Positions 46,031 to 58,790 are shown, counted from the first letter of the stretch. The stretch is 64,000 nucleotides of DNA from Mimachlamys varia (GCA_947623455.1 OX392532.1:23720792-23784791), one strand, 5' to 3'. Notes: generated from the sequence alone by a model not told the origin. Translations and numbers: made by a program.

Positions 46031-46825
46031 CTACAAAGAGAAAATAATTTGACATCAATATGATAAAACATGACCACTAAGCAGAAAAGGAAAACATTTT
46101 TAAAAAAGCTGTCCATATGAGTAAGGACTTAGCTTCCAGGTAAAAAAGCTTTAAAATGAGTTCACTTTATAGACAGAGTAAATTTGAAAACAAATACATC
46201 GTAAGAATTCCTAAAAGCTTATTTCTTTTATCATGTAAGCAATCAATCAGACCACAAAATGTCTGCACCATAACAAAGTTTTGAGATTTATGTTTTAAGG
46301 GGGGGGGGGGGGGGGGGTTAGGACATTTGATTCTGTGAATTTTAAAGAAGGTCAAGGTCATAAACTTAATCAATCTTGGTATACCGTTCTTCAAGCATAC
46401 TTCATGCATTATATCAGCACCAGGGACTTTTATTCATCGAAAGTGGTTTGAAGGGAAAAGTTATGGAGGACGACGGACGAAGCACGTTGGCAATAGGTCA
46501 TCATAACCCTTCAGGTCAGGTCACAAAAAAGTCAATAATGTCTTTTTCGCTACACGAAAACAGATCAATAATCTTTATTTGATAAACAAATAACTTTCAA
46601 TGATGCTTATAGTAGCTAGATGAAGCTTTATGTCAAATATTCAGGAATCGGTCTCAAATGTTTTTCTTCCCAACCAAACTAAGAAGCAACTAGTATCAGG
46701 GAGATTAAGTGTGTAAATATCATCGATATTTTTCCTAGATAAAGATTAAAATATTCTAACATACGTTTATTTACAAAATTGAATCAGTAGAATTGTAGGA
46801 TTTTTTTTAAATAATGCACACTAAC
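46031..46825. other. Intron 8 of copy B; no gene recognised
   Basis: A 19-bp poly(G) tract at 46299-46317 is the only distinctive item. Confidence 0.35.
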
Positions 46826-46950
46826 CGGAAGTCATCACTTCTTCAATAGGAACACCAATTTCCTCGGACATCACACCGAGCACAGAAAACACCACAAGGC
46901 TATTGAGTAGTCCGAAGGTCAAGGTCGCTGAAGTCGATATTACAGACGAT
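46826..46950 (-). CDS. Copy B exon 8: TM7
   Basis: 125 bp, open. Encodes SSVISTSATLTFGLLNSLVV then FSVLGVMSEEIGVPIEEVMT. The same Thr and Gly occur at the ion-site positions as in copy A. Confidence 0.92.
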
Positions 46951-47129
46951 CTGAAATTCAAGCACGTGCAATATTAAATGTTAATATTAAAGACAAGTGC
47001 AAAACACGAACGTAAAACAGGCAAGACAATGCTAATTGGTGTAGTGGCTATGGTGAAAATGGGTTTTTTATCTAAAACACTAACATAATTCACACAGCTT
47101 GAGACAGACTTCAACGATTTTATAGAAAT

Positions 47130-47360
47130 TTGTTGGTCGGATCATACTGTGGATAGCTAATTTGCCTTTTACCGAGGGGGCAGGGGTTCGATTCCTCGAC
47201 AGGACGTGAAAAGGTAAGGGGTCATCTGCCTGATTATGTGAGTTTCCTCCCACAATAAGACCCATCGCACGCTAACATCGGGACCAGCATGAGTGATTAA
47301 AATTAGTTGGATAAATTGTTTCATAATTGTTGTAAAATAGATAAGGTTTATATTTTATAT
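47130..47360 (+). repeat. SINE R3, body shortened
   Basis: GTGGATAGCTAATTTGCCTT and GGGGTTCGATTCCTCGAC head; the CTCCGGGTACTCCGG block is deleted; CACAATAAGACCC and TTGTTGTAAAATAGATAAGG tail remain. Confidence 0.7.
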
Positions 47361-47659
47361 AGAAATTTACTCGAGCTAATTAAAGGTCGGTACACTCTAA
47401 AAACAACTGTTTTACTGCAAATAGTTGCTGACATGCTATGCATTTAGATTGGTATTCACGTTTTAAAATATGACAATGAGTATTGTTCGCATACGGACAA
47501 GGGCAACCTAGTCCTGTCGTTTGTACGGTTGTCATCCATCAATCAATTTAAGGATTAATTTGAAGTAACTTGATATTTACGTTATGATTCAAACATTCCA
47601 TGTCGATCTTTAGATATTTACAAGTGGTTTAAACCAGCAAAAGGTAATAAGACGTTTCA

Positions 47660-47990
47660 GGTAATTTTGTGTGATATAGACTATGGGCAAGTGTTATGGT
47701 CGCCATCTTGATATCATCGAGAAATATTCTGTATCTTTGTGTGATATGAAGATGGACGTTTTTGAGTTTGCTTGTTAGTGTGTTTACTTGTTGTGATGGC
47801 AATGATGACTCGGTTCTCATTTTGAGGATTGATGCTTACTTGGCTGTGACCAAGATTTACACCTGGTCTCTTGTGCTTTTACGAGAGTCTCCATGTAAAT
47901 CTTTCCTTTGTTCCTATTTTGCCCCTAGTTTAATCGATGTTGAGTTCGGAAATATAGTTTTGTTGACGCTTTGGTATTCTCTGATTTTTT
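47660..47990 (+). repeat. R1 3' part in intron 7 of copy B
   Basis: GTTATGGTCGCCATCTTGAT, TGATATGAAGATGGACGTTT, then a deletion removing the CGGGTGTCGTC block, then TTGACGCTTTGGTATTCTCT. Confidence 0.6.
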
Positions 47991-48584
47991 ATCAATACTT
48001 GTCAACTTTATATCTTTTTTCATTTTTTGTTTCGAAGATTCTGTAGAACAGTAAAAGGTACAACGACATTTTGTGGTAATTATGCATTACATATTTTTTT
48101 ATTCGAAGACTATGTAGAACAGAGTAAGAACCAGGTCCTTATAGCAGACAGGGCCATTTAAGGACAGCCTCCCGGTGTATGCGATATTGATGAGTGTGTA
48201 TTTTGGAGGATGCTGTATGTTCGGGTTAACCGTCTTGCGAAAATCCGGATATTTTTTCCATTTGAAGTGTTACAACATTGAAGTATATTCCTACCCGGTC
48301 ATATTATACTGTCAACCGGCGAACAAGATGATAGACATCAAAAAGGAAAGGAAAAAGTTGTTAAGAAAAAAGGACAATATTCAAAATTGAGTCGCCTCTT
48401 CCGAATCTTGCAATGGGGCAGCTGTTAGCCCTTGTAGTCAAGTGTCATGTGGAATATTTAAAGTGCCTATTGTGACAGCTTTGATTGTATTCGTTGTCTT
48501 CCTTGAAAAAATCAACAGGTGAAAGAAATAGGGCTTCGCTGCACCATTTGCTTTTTCGTTACTTTGTAAAAGTAATGTGACATG

Positions 48585-48895
48585 AATAATCTCATTTGAG
48601 TAGTGGCACGGTACATAATATACACATTTTCGTAGTACATGATTTGAAATTATACAGAACTAGTTTAATTTTTCTTTTAAATTCATATATTAAAGGGGTT
48701 TTACGCACCGGACCCTTCTGCTTCTACATTAGTTTAGAAATGTTGGATTCCCACCTTTTGACCCCTAGCATCACTGAACAGTAATAGGAGGACGAAACAG
48801 CTGTATGATGCAGTTTAATTCAATTTTTCCGCATACTGTATCTATTACTACATTAAAAAGGTGCAGCATATGTGTGTGTTACGTCATCTCTTTGG
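48585..48895 (-). repeat. R2 repeat, minus strand, intron 7 of copy B
   Basis: GTGGCACGGTACATAATATA to TGTGTGTTACGTCATCTC, nearly full length, 80 bp from exon 7. Confidence 0.7.
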
Positions 48896-48973
48896 GGTGT
48901 ACTTATGTCAAAACATTAAACAGAAAAAAAAATACAAAAACAGAGAGTACATCCTTCACTTTAAAAATCATAC

Positions 48974-49077
48974 TGGAAACAGTTCGACCGGAACTTATTG
49001 TGAGCACCCATCATCATGAGTCCTCCCCAGCCCGGTCCAAGGGTACAAAACGTCTGGAAGGAGGCCTCTATCCACAA
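48974..49077 (-). CDS. Copy B exon 7: TM6
   Basis: 104 bp, open. Encodes LWIEASFQTFCTLGPGWGGL then MMMGAHNKFRSNCF. The NKF motif is the family's usual form, whereas copy A has CKF. Confidence 0.92.
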
Positions 49078-49263
49078 CTATAAAATACAAGTAAAAAGCA
49101 TACCTAATTGATTCGTAGCTTAATCAATATTTAGAAATGAAAATAAGAACCATTTATGAATCTCTTTTACAAAGAAATTTCCTATTACTCTTGTACATTG
49201 ACATATGTGAAAAACACTGTAATGCAATTCATACAATCCTCTATTTCTGAAAATAACTTGTAC

Positions 49264-49398
49264 CTGTGGATCAGCAAACTTTCGGAAGTCAGTCGACACA
49301 AAGTACAACATCCCTTTTGTGGATCCGGGTAATGTCAGGGCTCTTATCCAGATCATCACAATGAGAGCAACAGGTAGAAGGGCGGTTACACAAAGCAT
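49264..49398 (-). CDS. Copy B exon 6: TM5 and EL3
   Basis: 135 bp, open. Encodes MLCVTALLPVALIVMIWIRA then LTLPGSTKGMLYFVSTDFRK. Confidence 0.94.
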
Positions 49399-49989
49399 CT
49401 GCAGCATCAGCATTTCATGTTTATATGATGACCAATGTTTGACGCATTACGAACATGTAAATTATATTCTACAACAGTATTACAATATATTAGATATGGT
49501 CCGACATTCCTCAATTCTAATTGACTTAAACATGTTCACGTGGCAGTCCAAATTTTGTGATAATGACTTTATGAAACTTCGGGTCAATATTGCGTTGATG
49601 ACATCATAATCATTGTGATATCATAGTGATACACTGAAAACTTCTTTCTCCATCAAGATAGATATAATGCATTTTAAGTAGTTTGCAAACAAGTTTCATA
49701 TCTAATATAAAGAATAAGGACCTTTGATATGGTCAGTAAGGTGTTATTCCGATCTCGCAGAATCTAAACTATTCACCTAGGGCTTTGCTTTTGGTCAGTC
49801 TTGGATTATACCAGGTCGGTATAACACCATATTGACCTCACCAAAGGTCAATAATTGATATTTATATATTAATTGAATGACCAATACCCCAAGTTTAGAC
49901 ATATTATTTGAAATCTTCCACGAAGACCCAACATAAGTAGTGTAATGGCAGCTAGCTATTTCAAAATGAATATTATCCTCACCCTCTTC

Positions 49990-50746
49990 AAGGTCACAGA
50001 TGTTAGATATTTCTTTTGAAGATTTTCCTAGGTCCTTAGTTTTGCATAGTTAATTTTCGGACATCCGATAAACAATAAGGCCGACAGGTGGCCATCTTGG
50101 TTTTGTGAGTAATAGTTTGTTATCGCTATTTCCTGAGAAGTACTGGATGGATCATTCTCGAATTTCATATGTAGGTTCCCCTTGGTGCTTAGTTGTGCAT
50201 AGTCTATTTTGGGATAGATCAAATACATAATATGACCGACAGGCGGCCATCTTGGACTTATGAGTAAAATAATGTAATTACTATTTGTTGAGAAGTACTG
50301 GATGGATTATTCCCAAATTTCGTATGTAGATATTTCCTGATAATTAGTTTCGCCCGTTTATTTTGGGATCGATCAAGGAAACAAATTGGCTGAAAGACGG
50401 CCATCTTGGATTTTGACAATGCAAACTTAACGTTATTTTTCAATATTTATTTGTATGTTTCCCTGGATATTTAGTCATGCCATTTTTATTATTGGACTGA
50501 GCAGGAAAAAAAATGGCTGAAAGATGGCCATCTTGATTTTGACAATGACAAATTCTAATTTCATATGTACATTCTGTATATATAGTTCTGCTGGTTCTTA
50601 GTTGTTGTTTTATTTGCTCCCATCTTTTAATTAATATTGCCTTTTCTTAAGAATTAAAAGGATTTAAAAACGTGTAAGAGGAAAGAAGGGAATATATCCA
50701 ACAAATTGTCTATAGTGGGCGCCAACATCCCTCTGGGATCTCTTTT
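49990..50746 (-). mobile_element. R4 tandem-array element, minus strand, intron 5 of copy B
   Basis: Units with CCGACAGGTGGCCATCTTGG, GAGAAGTACTGGATGGATCA and GGTTCCCCTTGGTGCTTAGT mirror the array at 33087-34291; the outer end GGGCGCCAACATCCCTCTGG matches that element's left end. The hairpin end is missing. It lies 32 bp from exon 5. Confidence 0.6.
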
Positions 50747-50778
50747 TTATTTGAGAAAAGCGAAGCGAATATATTTAC

Positions 50779-50911
50779 CTTTCCCATACTTTTGACGCTT
50801 TTCACAATACAGATGGCTACCAGCAGTCTCATCACGAACAGATAAGCAACAAATACTGAATTGATGGTTCCAAGGTTGTCAATCCCATTAGATAATCTTA
50901 GAATCCGATAC
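50779..50911 (-). CDS. Copy B exon 5: TM4 region
   Basis: 133 bp, open. Encodes YRILRLSNGIDNLGTINSVF and ends CIVKSVKSMGK. The SDGI acid is Asn here. Confidence 0.92.
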
Positions 50912-50959
50912 CTAGTGAAACGAGTCAGGAAACGAATAAATACTCTTAATAATCTTTAA

Positions 50960-51525
50960 TGATTTGGGTTGGTAGACTCTGTTGGTGGATTTTTTAGTCC
51001 CCGATGTTTTATGTAGCCTCTTTAGCCACATTTTATTCCCAGAAGGACGAAACAGCTATATGATGCGGTTTAAGTCATTTTTTTCGGCAAACAGTATCTA
51101 TTTCTAATTTTAAAAGGTGCAGCATGTGTGTTACCTCATCTACAATGATAGGGGGTGGTATACTCTGCTGGGGGTTTTTAGTCCCCGAGGTTTGCTGTAG
51201 CCTCCATAGCTACATTTTATCTCATTTGAGTAGTTGCACGGTACATAGTATACACATTTTCTTAGTAAACGATTTTAAATTATACAGAACTAATTTAGTT
51301 CTAAATTCATAAATAAAATGGGTTTTATGCAACTGACGCTTCTGCTTCTATATTAATTTAGAAATCTTGGATTCCCATCTTTTGACCCCTAGCATCACTG
51401 AGGAGTACCAGAAGGAAGAAACAGCTGTATGATGCAGTTTAATTCATTGTTTTGACATACTGTATGTATTACTGAATCTAAAAGGTGCAGCATAATTATG
51501 TGTGTTACGTCATCTTTGACACACA
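50960..51525 (-). repeat. R2 head-to-tail dimer, minus strand, intron 4 of copy B
   Basis: A full unit (about 51141-51525) is followed, in minus-strand order, by a shortened one (about 50960-51140); both contain AGTCCCCGA(T/G)GTTT and AAAAGGTGCAGCAT blocks. Confidence 0.65.
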
Positions 51526-51754
51526 ATATTGATATGGTATAATCCATTTAAGATTGAGAAAGGAAACAACGCTTTCTAAATTTAGAAAATTAGAATCTTT
51601 ATAGTCTTCGACGCTTGGATACGCATTCGACAGGAAATGATTAGATTTATTAGATTAAACATCCTATCAACAGCTTATTTAAGGAAGTCGTCCTTGGGTA
51701 TGCGATCAGGCTGCTTGCGTTGAGTGCTTGTGTATTTGGGAAGCTTTGGTATGA

Positions 51755-51890
51755 AAGGTGACATAACACACACAAGTGCTGCACCTTTTAAATTTAGTAA
51801 TAGATACAATATGCCGAAAAATTGCATCATGCAGCTGTTTCGTCTTCCTATGTCTTTTCAGTGATGCTAGGGGCCAAAAAGTAGGAATCG
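51755..51890 (+). repeat. R2 repeat, partial, intron 4 of copy B
   Basis: GGTGACATAACACACACAAG, TGCTGCACCTTTTAAATTTAG, GCAGCTGTTTCGTCTTCCTA. Confidence 0.6.
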
Positions 51891-52174
51891 AATGTGCGGA
51901 ACTGATGTCGCGTTAAAGTGTTACAATACTCAATCCCGTCGGAACACCTCACCCTGTCGCTAACATCTTTTGAGACAATGTATGTCTCAGTCAGGGACCA
52001 CAATCAAAAGCCTTCACGACAAGGACATACTCGCAATAAAGGCAAAAAGGGAGGCTGTGTTAAAGAAGACATTACGGTGGAAATGGTTATTAAAAATAAA
52101 TATATATATATTATCACAACTTCAGCCACGAATCATGCAATCGGTGAAGCAGGTTCAAACTTACGCCCTACCTT

Positions 52175-52345
52175 AGTTTTTAGAGGCAAAATAGGAACAA
52201 AGGAAATATTTACATGGAGACCCTCGTAAAAGTACAAGAGAATAAGACAAGATGCTCCGGAAGAGTAAGCGTCTTCTGCTCCATCGACGATACTCGCAAA
52301 GTAAATCTTAGTCACATCCAAGTAAACATCAATCCTCGAAATGAG
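52175..52345 (-). repeat. R1 3' tail, minus strand, intron 4 of copy B
   Basis: ATGGAGACCCTCGTAAAAGT, CTCCATCGACGATACTCGCA and CATCCAAGTAAACATCAATC, meeting an inverted copy at about 52346. Confidence 0.55.
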
Positions 52346-52680
52346 ATTTTTATGATATATGTCAACTGCTGACGAACAACGGCACAGGGATTCGAGAGAT
52401 GCAGATTGATGAAAACTATGAGCAAGTTTTATGGTCGCCGTCTTGATCTCATCGAGATATAATCTGTATCTTTGTGTGATATGATGATGGACGTTTTTGA
52501 GATTGCTTATTGATGTGCTTACTTGTTGTTATTGACACTGATGACGCGGTTCTCATTTTGAAAATTGTTACTTACTTGGATGTGACCAAGATTTACATGG
52601 CGGGTGTCGTCGATGAAGCAGAGACGCTTATTCTTTCGGAACTCAGCCTATATACATGTTTACTGTGTGTTAATAGACCA
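52346..52680 (+). mobile_element. R1 3' part, plus strand, intron 4 of copy B
   Basis: From TTTTATGATATATGTCAACT (RT C-terminal coding remnant) through GGGTGTCGTCGATGAAGCAG to about 52650, then broken. Forms an inverted pair with the preceding copy. Confidence 0.55.
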
Positions 52681-52802
52681 ACACGATACTATAGTAGTTA
52701 GCTATGCTAGTCATTCGTCTGAACGTTGATTTGATTAAAAAATATTTACTTAATTTTGTTGTATGTAAAGAAAAATGAAATTATGAAAACATCCACACTT
52801 AC

Positions 52803-52882
52803 AGCCAAAACTCGTCAACAGAATCCACAGGATGGTATATGGTGCTGTTCGTTTCAGAAGCCATCGTCCAGAACGTTGAATT
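52803..52882 (-). CDS. Copy B exon 4: end of EL2
   Basis: 80 bp. Encodes NSTFWTMASETNSTIYHPVD then SVDEFWL; the second half is identical to copy A, the first half diverged. Confidence 0.9.
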
Positions 52883-53029
52883 CTGAAGATATTGGTCCAT
52901 AAAAGTATTATGTAACATGTAAAAAAGTCAGGGCACTTTGAATTCACTGTTCAGATAATGATGAAACCACGCTAGAAGATGGTTATTACTACTTCATACA
53001 CTAGGATCAACTAATTATTGAACAGTATA

Positions 53030-53370
53030 GTGCTATCACAGGCAGGATACTACCGAGGACACCAAGCAAAACACTCCTCTCGGCCACATTATACTGGCAG
53101 TGGGTTAACTTGTTCCACTCCAATATAAGTGAGTAGCACCTGCCATATTTTGAGACTCTGGTATGTCTCAGCCCAGGGAAAGAACAAGGACAAACGCTAG
53201 AATAAAGGCCAAACGTGAGACTGTGTCAAAGCAGATATTAGGAATATTCCATCGTACATACCGGCGTCTCCCAAATACACATGTCCGCAATACATATACA
53301 ACGGTAGGTCATCCTTAAATTACCTCAGCTGTTAATTGTACGTTAACAAAACAAAACAAACCATTTCTTT
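53030..53370. repeat. R7 repeat in intron 3 of copy B
   Basis: Contains TCGGCCACATTATACTGGCA, GACTCTGGTATGTCTCAGCC, CGGCGTCTCCCAAATACACA and the TTACCTCAGCTGTTAATTGT tail. Confidence 0.5.
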
Positions 53371-53513
53371 AAACCAGTGTCTCTTGTGAAATTATTGATT
53401 TTCTTCCAAACTCGGGAAATATTATGTGTTTGAACATTTAGTCATAAAGTATATACAGGATCATATCTTTCTTTTCAAATAAACAATTAACATATCATCA
53501 TATTGTGTTTTAC

Positions 53514-53713
53514 ATTGTTATACGAAGACATGTTCCCAGTTCCTGTGACAGAATCTTCCCTATAGCACGCCGGGGTGTTCCAGTCATTGTCACAGTTCGT
53601 CCACGGCAGCACTGCTTTAAACGAGTTCACAAAGTACTCAAATGTCCACGCTTCCAGTATGGCTGTATTAACGGCAAATATACCATTTGTAATTGCTATA
53701 GCAATGCCCATTC
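53514..53713 (-). CDS. Copy B exon 3: TM3 and EL2
   Basis: 200 bp, with PWTNCDNDWNTPACYRED after TM3. The donor (gtaaaa) falls seven codons earlier than in copy A, removing the Cys-Thr-Gly-Asn-Asn stretch but keeping phase 0. The TM3 substrate-Tyr position is Thr. Confidence 0.88.
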
Positions 53714-54099
53714 CTGTGAATAAAAGAATTCAAATAAATATCAACACATACTAGTTTCTCGTTATACTGCCAGGTTTCCTCCTGCAAATTGTGGCATTAA
53801 AACGGGGATATCGAAGCGTCTGTGTCGTCAGAGAAAAGTTGGAAACCGTATGTCACGAAAGTGACTTTTTTAACGTTATTCGTATTAAATTTGAATTGAG
53901 GCTAAAAAGCATTCATAGTCTAAACGGTAACGCTTTAAAAAATGTCACTGATTAACACTGACGTTCAAAAGAAAAAGAGTAGACATGATATAAATGTTCA
54001 AAATTATAAGTTAAATTTATGATCATGATCATGATTGTATGAATGATATCAAGTTATGGAAAGATGCCGCTTACTCCAACGGTGGCCAAGGACAAACTG

Positions 54100-54330
54100 A
54101 TTGGGTTGGTTGAGTGGATAGCGCTCTTGCATTTCACCAAGGCTGCCATTGTTCGATTCCCCGACCGGACGTGAAAAAGTATGGGGTCACCTACCCGACC
54201 ACGTGGGTTTTCTCTCCGTACCTCGGTTTCATCCCACAACAAGAACCCTCGTAAGCTAACACCCGGGCCAACGAAAGCGATTAATATAAGTTGGATAATT
54301 TATTTCATAATTGGTTTTAAAAACTAAATT
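54100..54330 (+). repeat. SINE R3 in intron 2 of copy B
   Basis: GTTGAGTGGATAGCGCTCTT, TTGTTCGATTCCCCGACCGG, ACGTGGGTTTTCTCTCCGTA and CACCCGGGCCAACGAAAGCG blocks. Confidence 0.75.
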
Positions 54331-54881
54331 TTTGTTTACTGTAAAAAATACTCCCCCAGCAATCGACAAACAGACTTAGAAAAAACATTTTTCAATCAGA
54401 GCAGTGATAGCTTAGAACGCACTTGTATCAAAAGTCAGTTCTTTTTAAAAATAAGCTAGACATTCAAAGGAGAAAAAAACCAAAAACAACTTTTCTTAAA
54501 TAACCAAGCAGAACTTGCATCATATACACCAAAGTGTATATGTAAGTAAACCGGATGAGAATACATGAAGTCTATAATTTACGTATGCGTTGTGAGGATG
54601 ATACAGAAGTCTTGAATGTACTAGAAATAAACTTAACCTAATTAAATATGAAAAGTTGAATTCTATAGATAGACACATTACATATGTTTGAGCTTAATAC
54701 CATTAAAAAATAGCAAGGCCAGAAAACAAAGTTTTTCTCAAAATCATAATGACTAAAATGTACCTACTTACTATAGCAAACAAAATTTGCAGACTGTCTA
54801 AAAATAAAACCATAAAAAGGTTGGTGTTACCAAACAATAGATTGTTAAATACATAAATTATCAAAGTATAATTAAACTTAC

Positions 54882-55013
54882 CCCTCAGTAAGGGACAGAT
54901 GTCCCAAAACTTCCATGGTCCTTTACCAGAATATTGAGACAGCGCTAGTTCTAGGAAGTAAAGCGGGATTCCACACACCAGCATCAGTAGAATGTAGGCG
55001 ATAATAAAAGGTC
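54882..55013 (-). CDS. Copy B exon 2: TM2
   Basis: 132 bp, phase 1. Encodes GPFIIAYILLMLVCGIPLYF then LELALSQYSGKGPWKFWDIC; two residues differ from copy A (Ile for Leu before PLYF, Lys for Arg in PWKFW). Confidence 0.94.
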
Positions 55014-55189
55014 CTGAAATTTAACTTGATATCATTCTGTGTTAAAGGCAAGCAAACTTTATATACCATTTCTAATGATGAGTATTGCTGCAAATATATT
55101 TTCAGCTAATTTTGAACAGATTTACTGATCAATGATAAATGGTCAGGAGTTCCTCGATGTTTTCTGTCTTTGAATAATTAAAGGAGCAT

Positions 55190-55580
55190 AATGAGCATAA
55201 TATAGCTGTAAACTGTGTTGGTGGATTGTTGAGTCCCCGAGGTTTGCTGGATCCTCCATAGCCACAGTTAATCTCATTTGAGTAGTGGTACGGTACATAG
55301 TATACACATTTTCGTAGTGCAAGATTTGTAATTATACAGAACTAGTTTAATTTTTCTTCTAAATTCATAAATTAAAGGTGTTTTACGCACCGGACCCTTC
55401 TGCTTCTAAATTAGTTTAGAAATGTTGGATTCCCACCATTTGGCCCCTAGCATCACTGAAGAGTCCTAGGAGGATTACATAGCTTTATGGTGCAGTTTAA
55501 TTCATTTTTTTTCTGGCAAACTGTATCTATTACTGAATTTAAAAGGTGCAGCATATGTCTGTGATACGTCATCTTTAAAA
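55190..55580 (-). repeat. R2 repeat, minus strand, full unit, intron 1 of copy B
   Basis: GTTGGTGGATTGTTGAGTCCC to GATACGTCATCTTTAAA; all family blocks are present in order. Confidence 0.7.
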
Positions 55581-55789
55581 GTCATACAACATTTAGATGC
55601 AAAACATACATTCTAGTTTCATTTTTTCATAGAATTGCTGAGTAGAAATAGTTTTCTTGAAAGAAATAAGGATTCCTGTCCCACTTCCTTCTGTTTGAAT
55701 TGGTTTTATTGTGCTTTACATTTTATCTACATCTTTTCATTTTTGGACGGTCTCTGGGTGTATGCGACGTGAGTGTATTGGTGACCAAG

Positions 55790-57179
55790 AGGTCATGAAA
55801 TTCACAATTTTGATGAAGTAAGTAATTTCTTTGTATAACCTATAGTAATAGGACCGTGTAGAATCTACTGTAGGGCTAAAGGAAATTAATTATTTATTCT
55901 GTAGCACAATTAATTAAAAAAATAATAAAAAAAAATGGGCTCTTTTGTAAAATTACAAAGTGTAGCGTATTACGAATAGGGATGGTGTTGAGAGTTCTAC
56001 ATGTAAGTCCGTACGAGCTACCTCTCTTGAAAGCATAATTTGTGCGATGAAATGAATATTTTGTTAAAATATGTGGAGATTTCGGTACTTTGAACCTATC
56101 AGATGTAACTATAAATTTGCACAAACCTAGGTCCGTTTTAAAATCAGAAGAAAAATATTAAAAATTGAATAACGAATGCGCGGGCGCACGGAATCCTCAC
56201 AGGTTACTTATTACCCTGGACGCTAATTCTGACCGCGATTCCTACCCCCAAACGTAATTTTTATTGACGTATTTTGGTACTTTCTATTAACCCGATCGAC
56301 CAGAAATTGCACACATGTAGGTTAGTACTTTCATTTTAAGAACCACAAGACAAAATGTATAAAGACATGTATGTAATAAGAAATGCGCTGGTGCGCGGAA
56401 TTTCATAATTTTTCATTATGCTGATCCAAATGAAATTTTGTACACATAAAGATAAGGAGCATACTTTATATAAATCAGAAAACAGAATGGAATAAACCTA
56501 AAAATGAATGCGTGGGCATGCAAAAAGCCCCGGAGGACTCTCATTACCTGGAGAACACTCATAAGGGTGACCCGAATCAATGTGGTCGCTTTTCTAAAAC
56601 CGTATCGGACCAAACGAATTCTCCTAAAGCATCATATGGACACTTATGAGGATAACGGCATGACTGATTTATGTAGCATAAGTGATCCTCATGAGCTCGA
56701 CAATTATTCAGGTTACATTTGTCAAATTGCCCAGAAGTAGCGATTATTAGGCATGTTTATATAGATACCCTTTCATCTTAAGATTATTGCAAAACTTCAC
56801 TCAATTTGAATTAGTGGTTTTGGAGAAAAAGTCGAAAATGTTGAATGTAAAAACAAACGACACTCGACGTTAAATGGCAATAGTCACATGCGTAACCATG
56901 TGTGCTAAAAAAAATAAATTTAATCTGACCTCATTAAAGCTTATGAAAATCAGGATACAATTATCGACACTACTGAAAAAATTTACATCAAAACGCTGAA
57001 TACATATTGGTTAACAACATCATATGTTTGACAATTCATGTATACTTTTTTTTTAAAATGTGAACAGAACTAGTTTCATTTCAGTTAAATATTAAACTTA
57101 AGCTTATAGGGGATGATTTTATTCAAAAGAATGTCATTAAGTTTTCAATTTGGCCAGAAACATCCTTAGCGGAAGGGAA
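55790..57179. other. Intron 1 of copy B; no gene recognised
   Basis: Words GAATGCGCGGGCGCACGG, AAATGCGCTGGTGCGCGGAA and GAATGCGTGGGCATGC recur near 56170, 56385 and 56507, suggesting a worn tandem repeat. Nothing else recognised. Confidence 0.35.
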
Positions 57180-58125
57180 ACAGATTTTGCATCAATGGTG
57201 ACTCTGACCCCTAAGGGTGAAGAAGGGTAGGGCTCAATAGGGGAAATAAAGGTAATTCCTTGAAATCGCTACTAGTCAAAACGTGTTGAATTGGTTTTAA
57301 CCAAATTTGGTCAGAAACATTCTTGGTGGAAAAGGAACATATTTTGCAAAAATGGTGACTCTGACCCTCAAGGGGGCCATACTAGTGGGGCGCAATGGGG
57401 GAAATAAAGGTAATCGCTACCAGTCATGAGATTATCGATGAATTTCGGCCGAATTCAGTCAGAAATGTCCTTGGTGAAAGGGGACAGATTTTGAATAAAT
57501 GACGACTCATGGGTTCCAATAGGGGAAACAGGGGTAATTCCTTTAACTCGGTACTAGTCAAAAAGTTATGAATTTGGTCAGAGACCTTGGGTGAAAAGGA
57601 ACAGATTTTGCATATATGGTGACTCTGACCCCCAAGGGACCAAAAAAGGGAAATAGGGGTAATTCCTTTCAATCGCTAGTAGTCCTAAAGTCATGAATTA
57701 AATTGAACCAAATTTTGTCAGAAACATTGTTCGGGGAAGGGGAACAGATTTTGCATACATTTTGACCCTTGGATAAATAGGGGTGGATCGAATAGGGGAA
57801 ATAGGGAGAAATCCTTTTAATCTCTTCTTTTCTTGTGGTACTGAATGGGTTTTTTATCCCATTTTGTCGGAAACATCCTAGGGGGAAGGGGAACAGATAT
57901 TGCATAAATTGTGATTGACACCCCCCCCCCTGGGGAAATAGAGGTAAAACCTTTTAAATTGCTACTTGTCCTTATTCTAAATTTGACCAAATTTTGACCA
58001 AAGTCCTGAATGGATCATTTTTGGAAAATATTTTGCAATGATTATCCAGATACCAATGTATCCAGATGAGCGATACAGGTCCTCTGGGCCTCTTGTTTTG
58101 TTCGATTTCATTCAAGACTTTACCA
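57180..58125. mobile_element. Tandem-array element R5 with hairpin end, intron 1 of copy B
   Basis: About six units of 110-150 bp share GGTAATTCCTTTNAATCGCT, TTGGTCAGAAACAT, GGGGAACAGATTTTGCAT and TGACTCTGACCCCNAAGGG. The right end GATACCAATGTATCCAGATG plus AGCGATACAGGTCCTCTGGG matches 22500-22570. Confidence 0.6.
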
Positions 58126-58689
58126 CATGAAGTTGCTGCAGCTATAAACATGTTTCAAAGTCTTTTTCTGACACTTTAATTTGCATCATATATCGCGACG
58201 GGTAAAATGGTGTTGATATCTTTTTTACTAATGGGATAAAAAAGATTCGAAAAATACATTCATCTTGAAATATTAAAAAAAAATGTACAAATGACATAAG
58301 ATTTTAACTTTAAATCTTCTTTTTATAATTTCATACATTTATTTGAACGCCTAATACACGTAACTTTCGGTAAAACTTGATGCGAAAATCAAGCGTAATA
58401 ACTTATTATTTGTATAGATTTAGTTAAGATTAACTGATATCAGCAATATTCAAGATGACTTTTTGTATCAAATAAGGTAATGCCGCGTTTATACCATTTA
58501 TATTTGGTTTCCAAACGACATTTTGAGTCATTTTTTACATTTTGAAATTTAGTTGGTTTAATCTAAGATAAAAAGTGGAGCTGAAACAAGCAATTGACCA
58601 TTTGGAATATTTGAAATAAATAAAGCATATCTGTCAGTCGGCTTATCCGTTTGTCTGTCTGCTTATCTGCTTGTCTCAGACTTTGTATT

Positions 58690-58790
58690 TGACGTTTTCC
58701 ATTTCTTATATTTTGCTTCTATTTTAATTGATTTTTTGAGTTTGGATTAATGTTTTGTTGACGCTTTGGCATTCTCTGATTTTTTATAGG
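58690..58790 (+). repeat. R1 3' tail fragment in intron 1 of copy B
   Basis: TTTTTGAGTTTGGATTAATG, TTTTGTTGACGCTTTGGCATTC; tail only. Confidence 0.5.
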
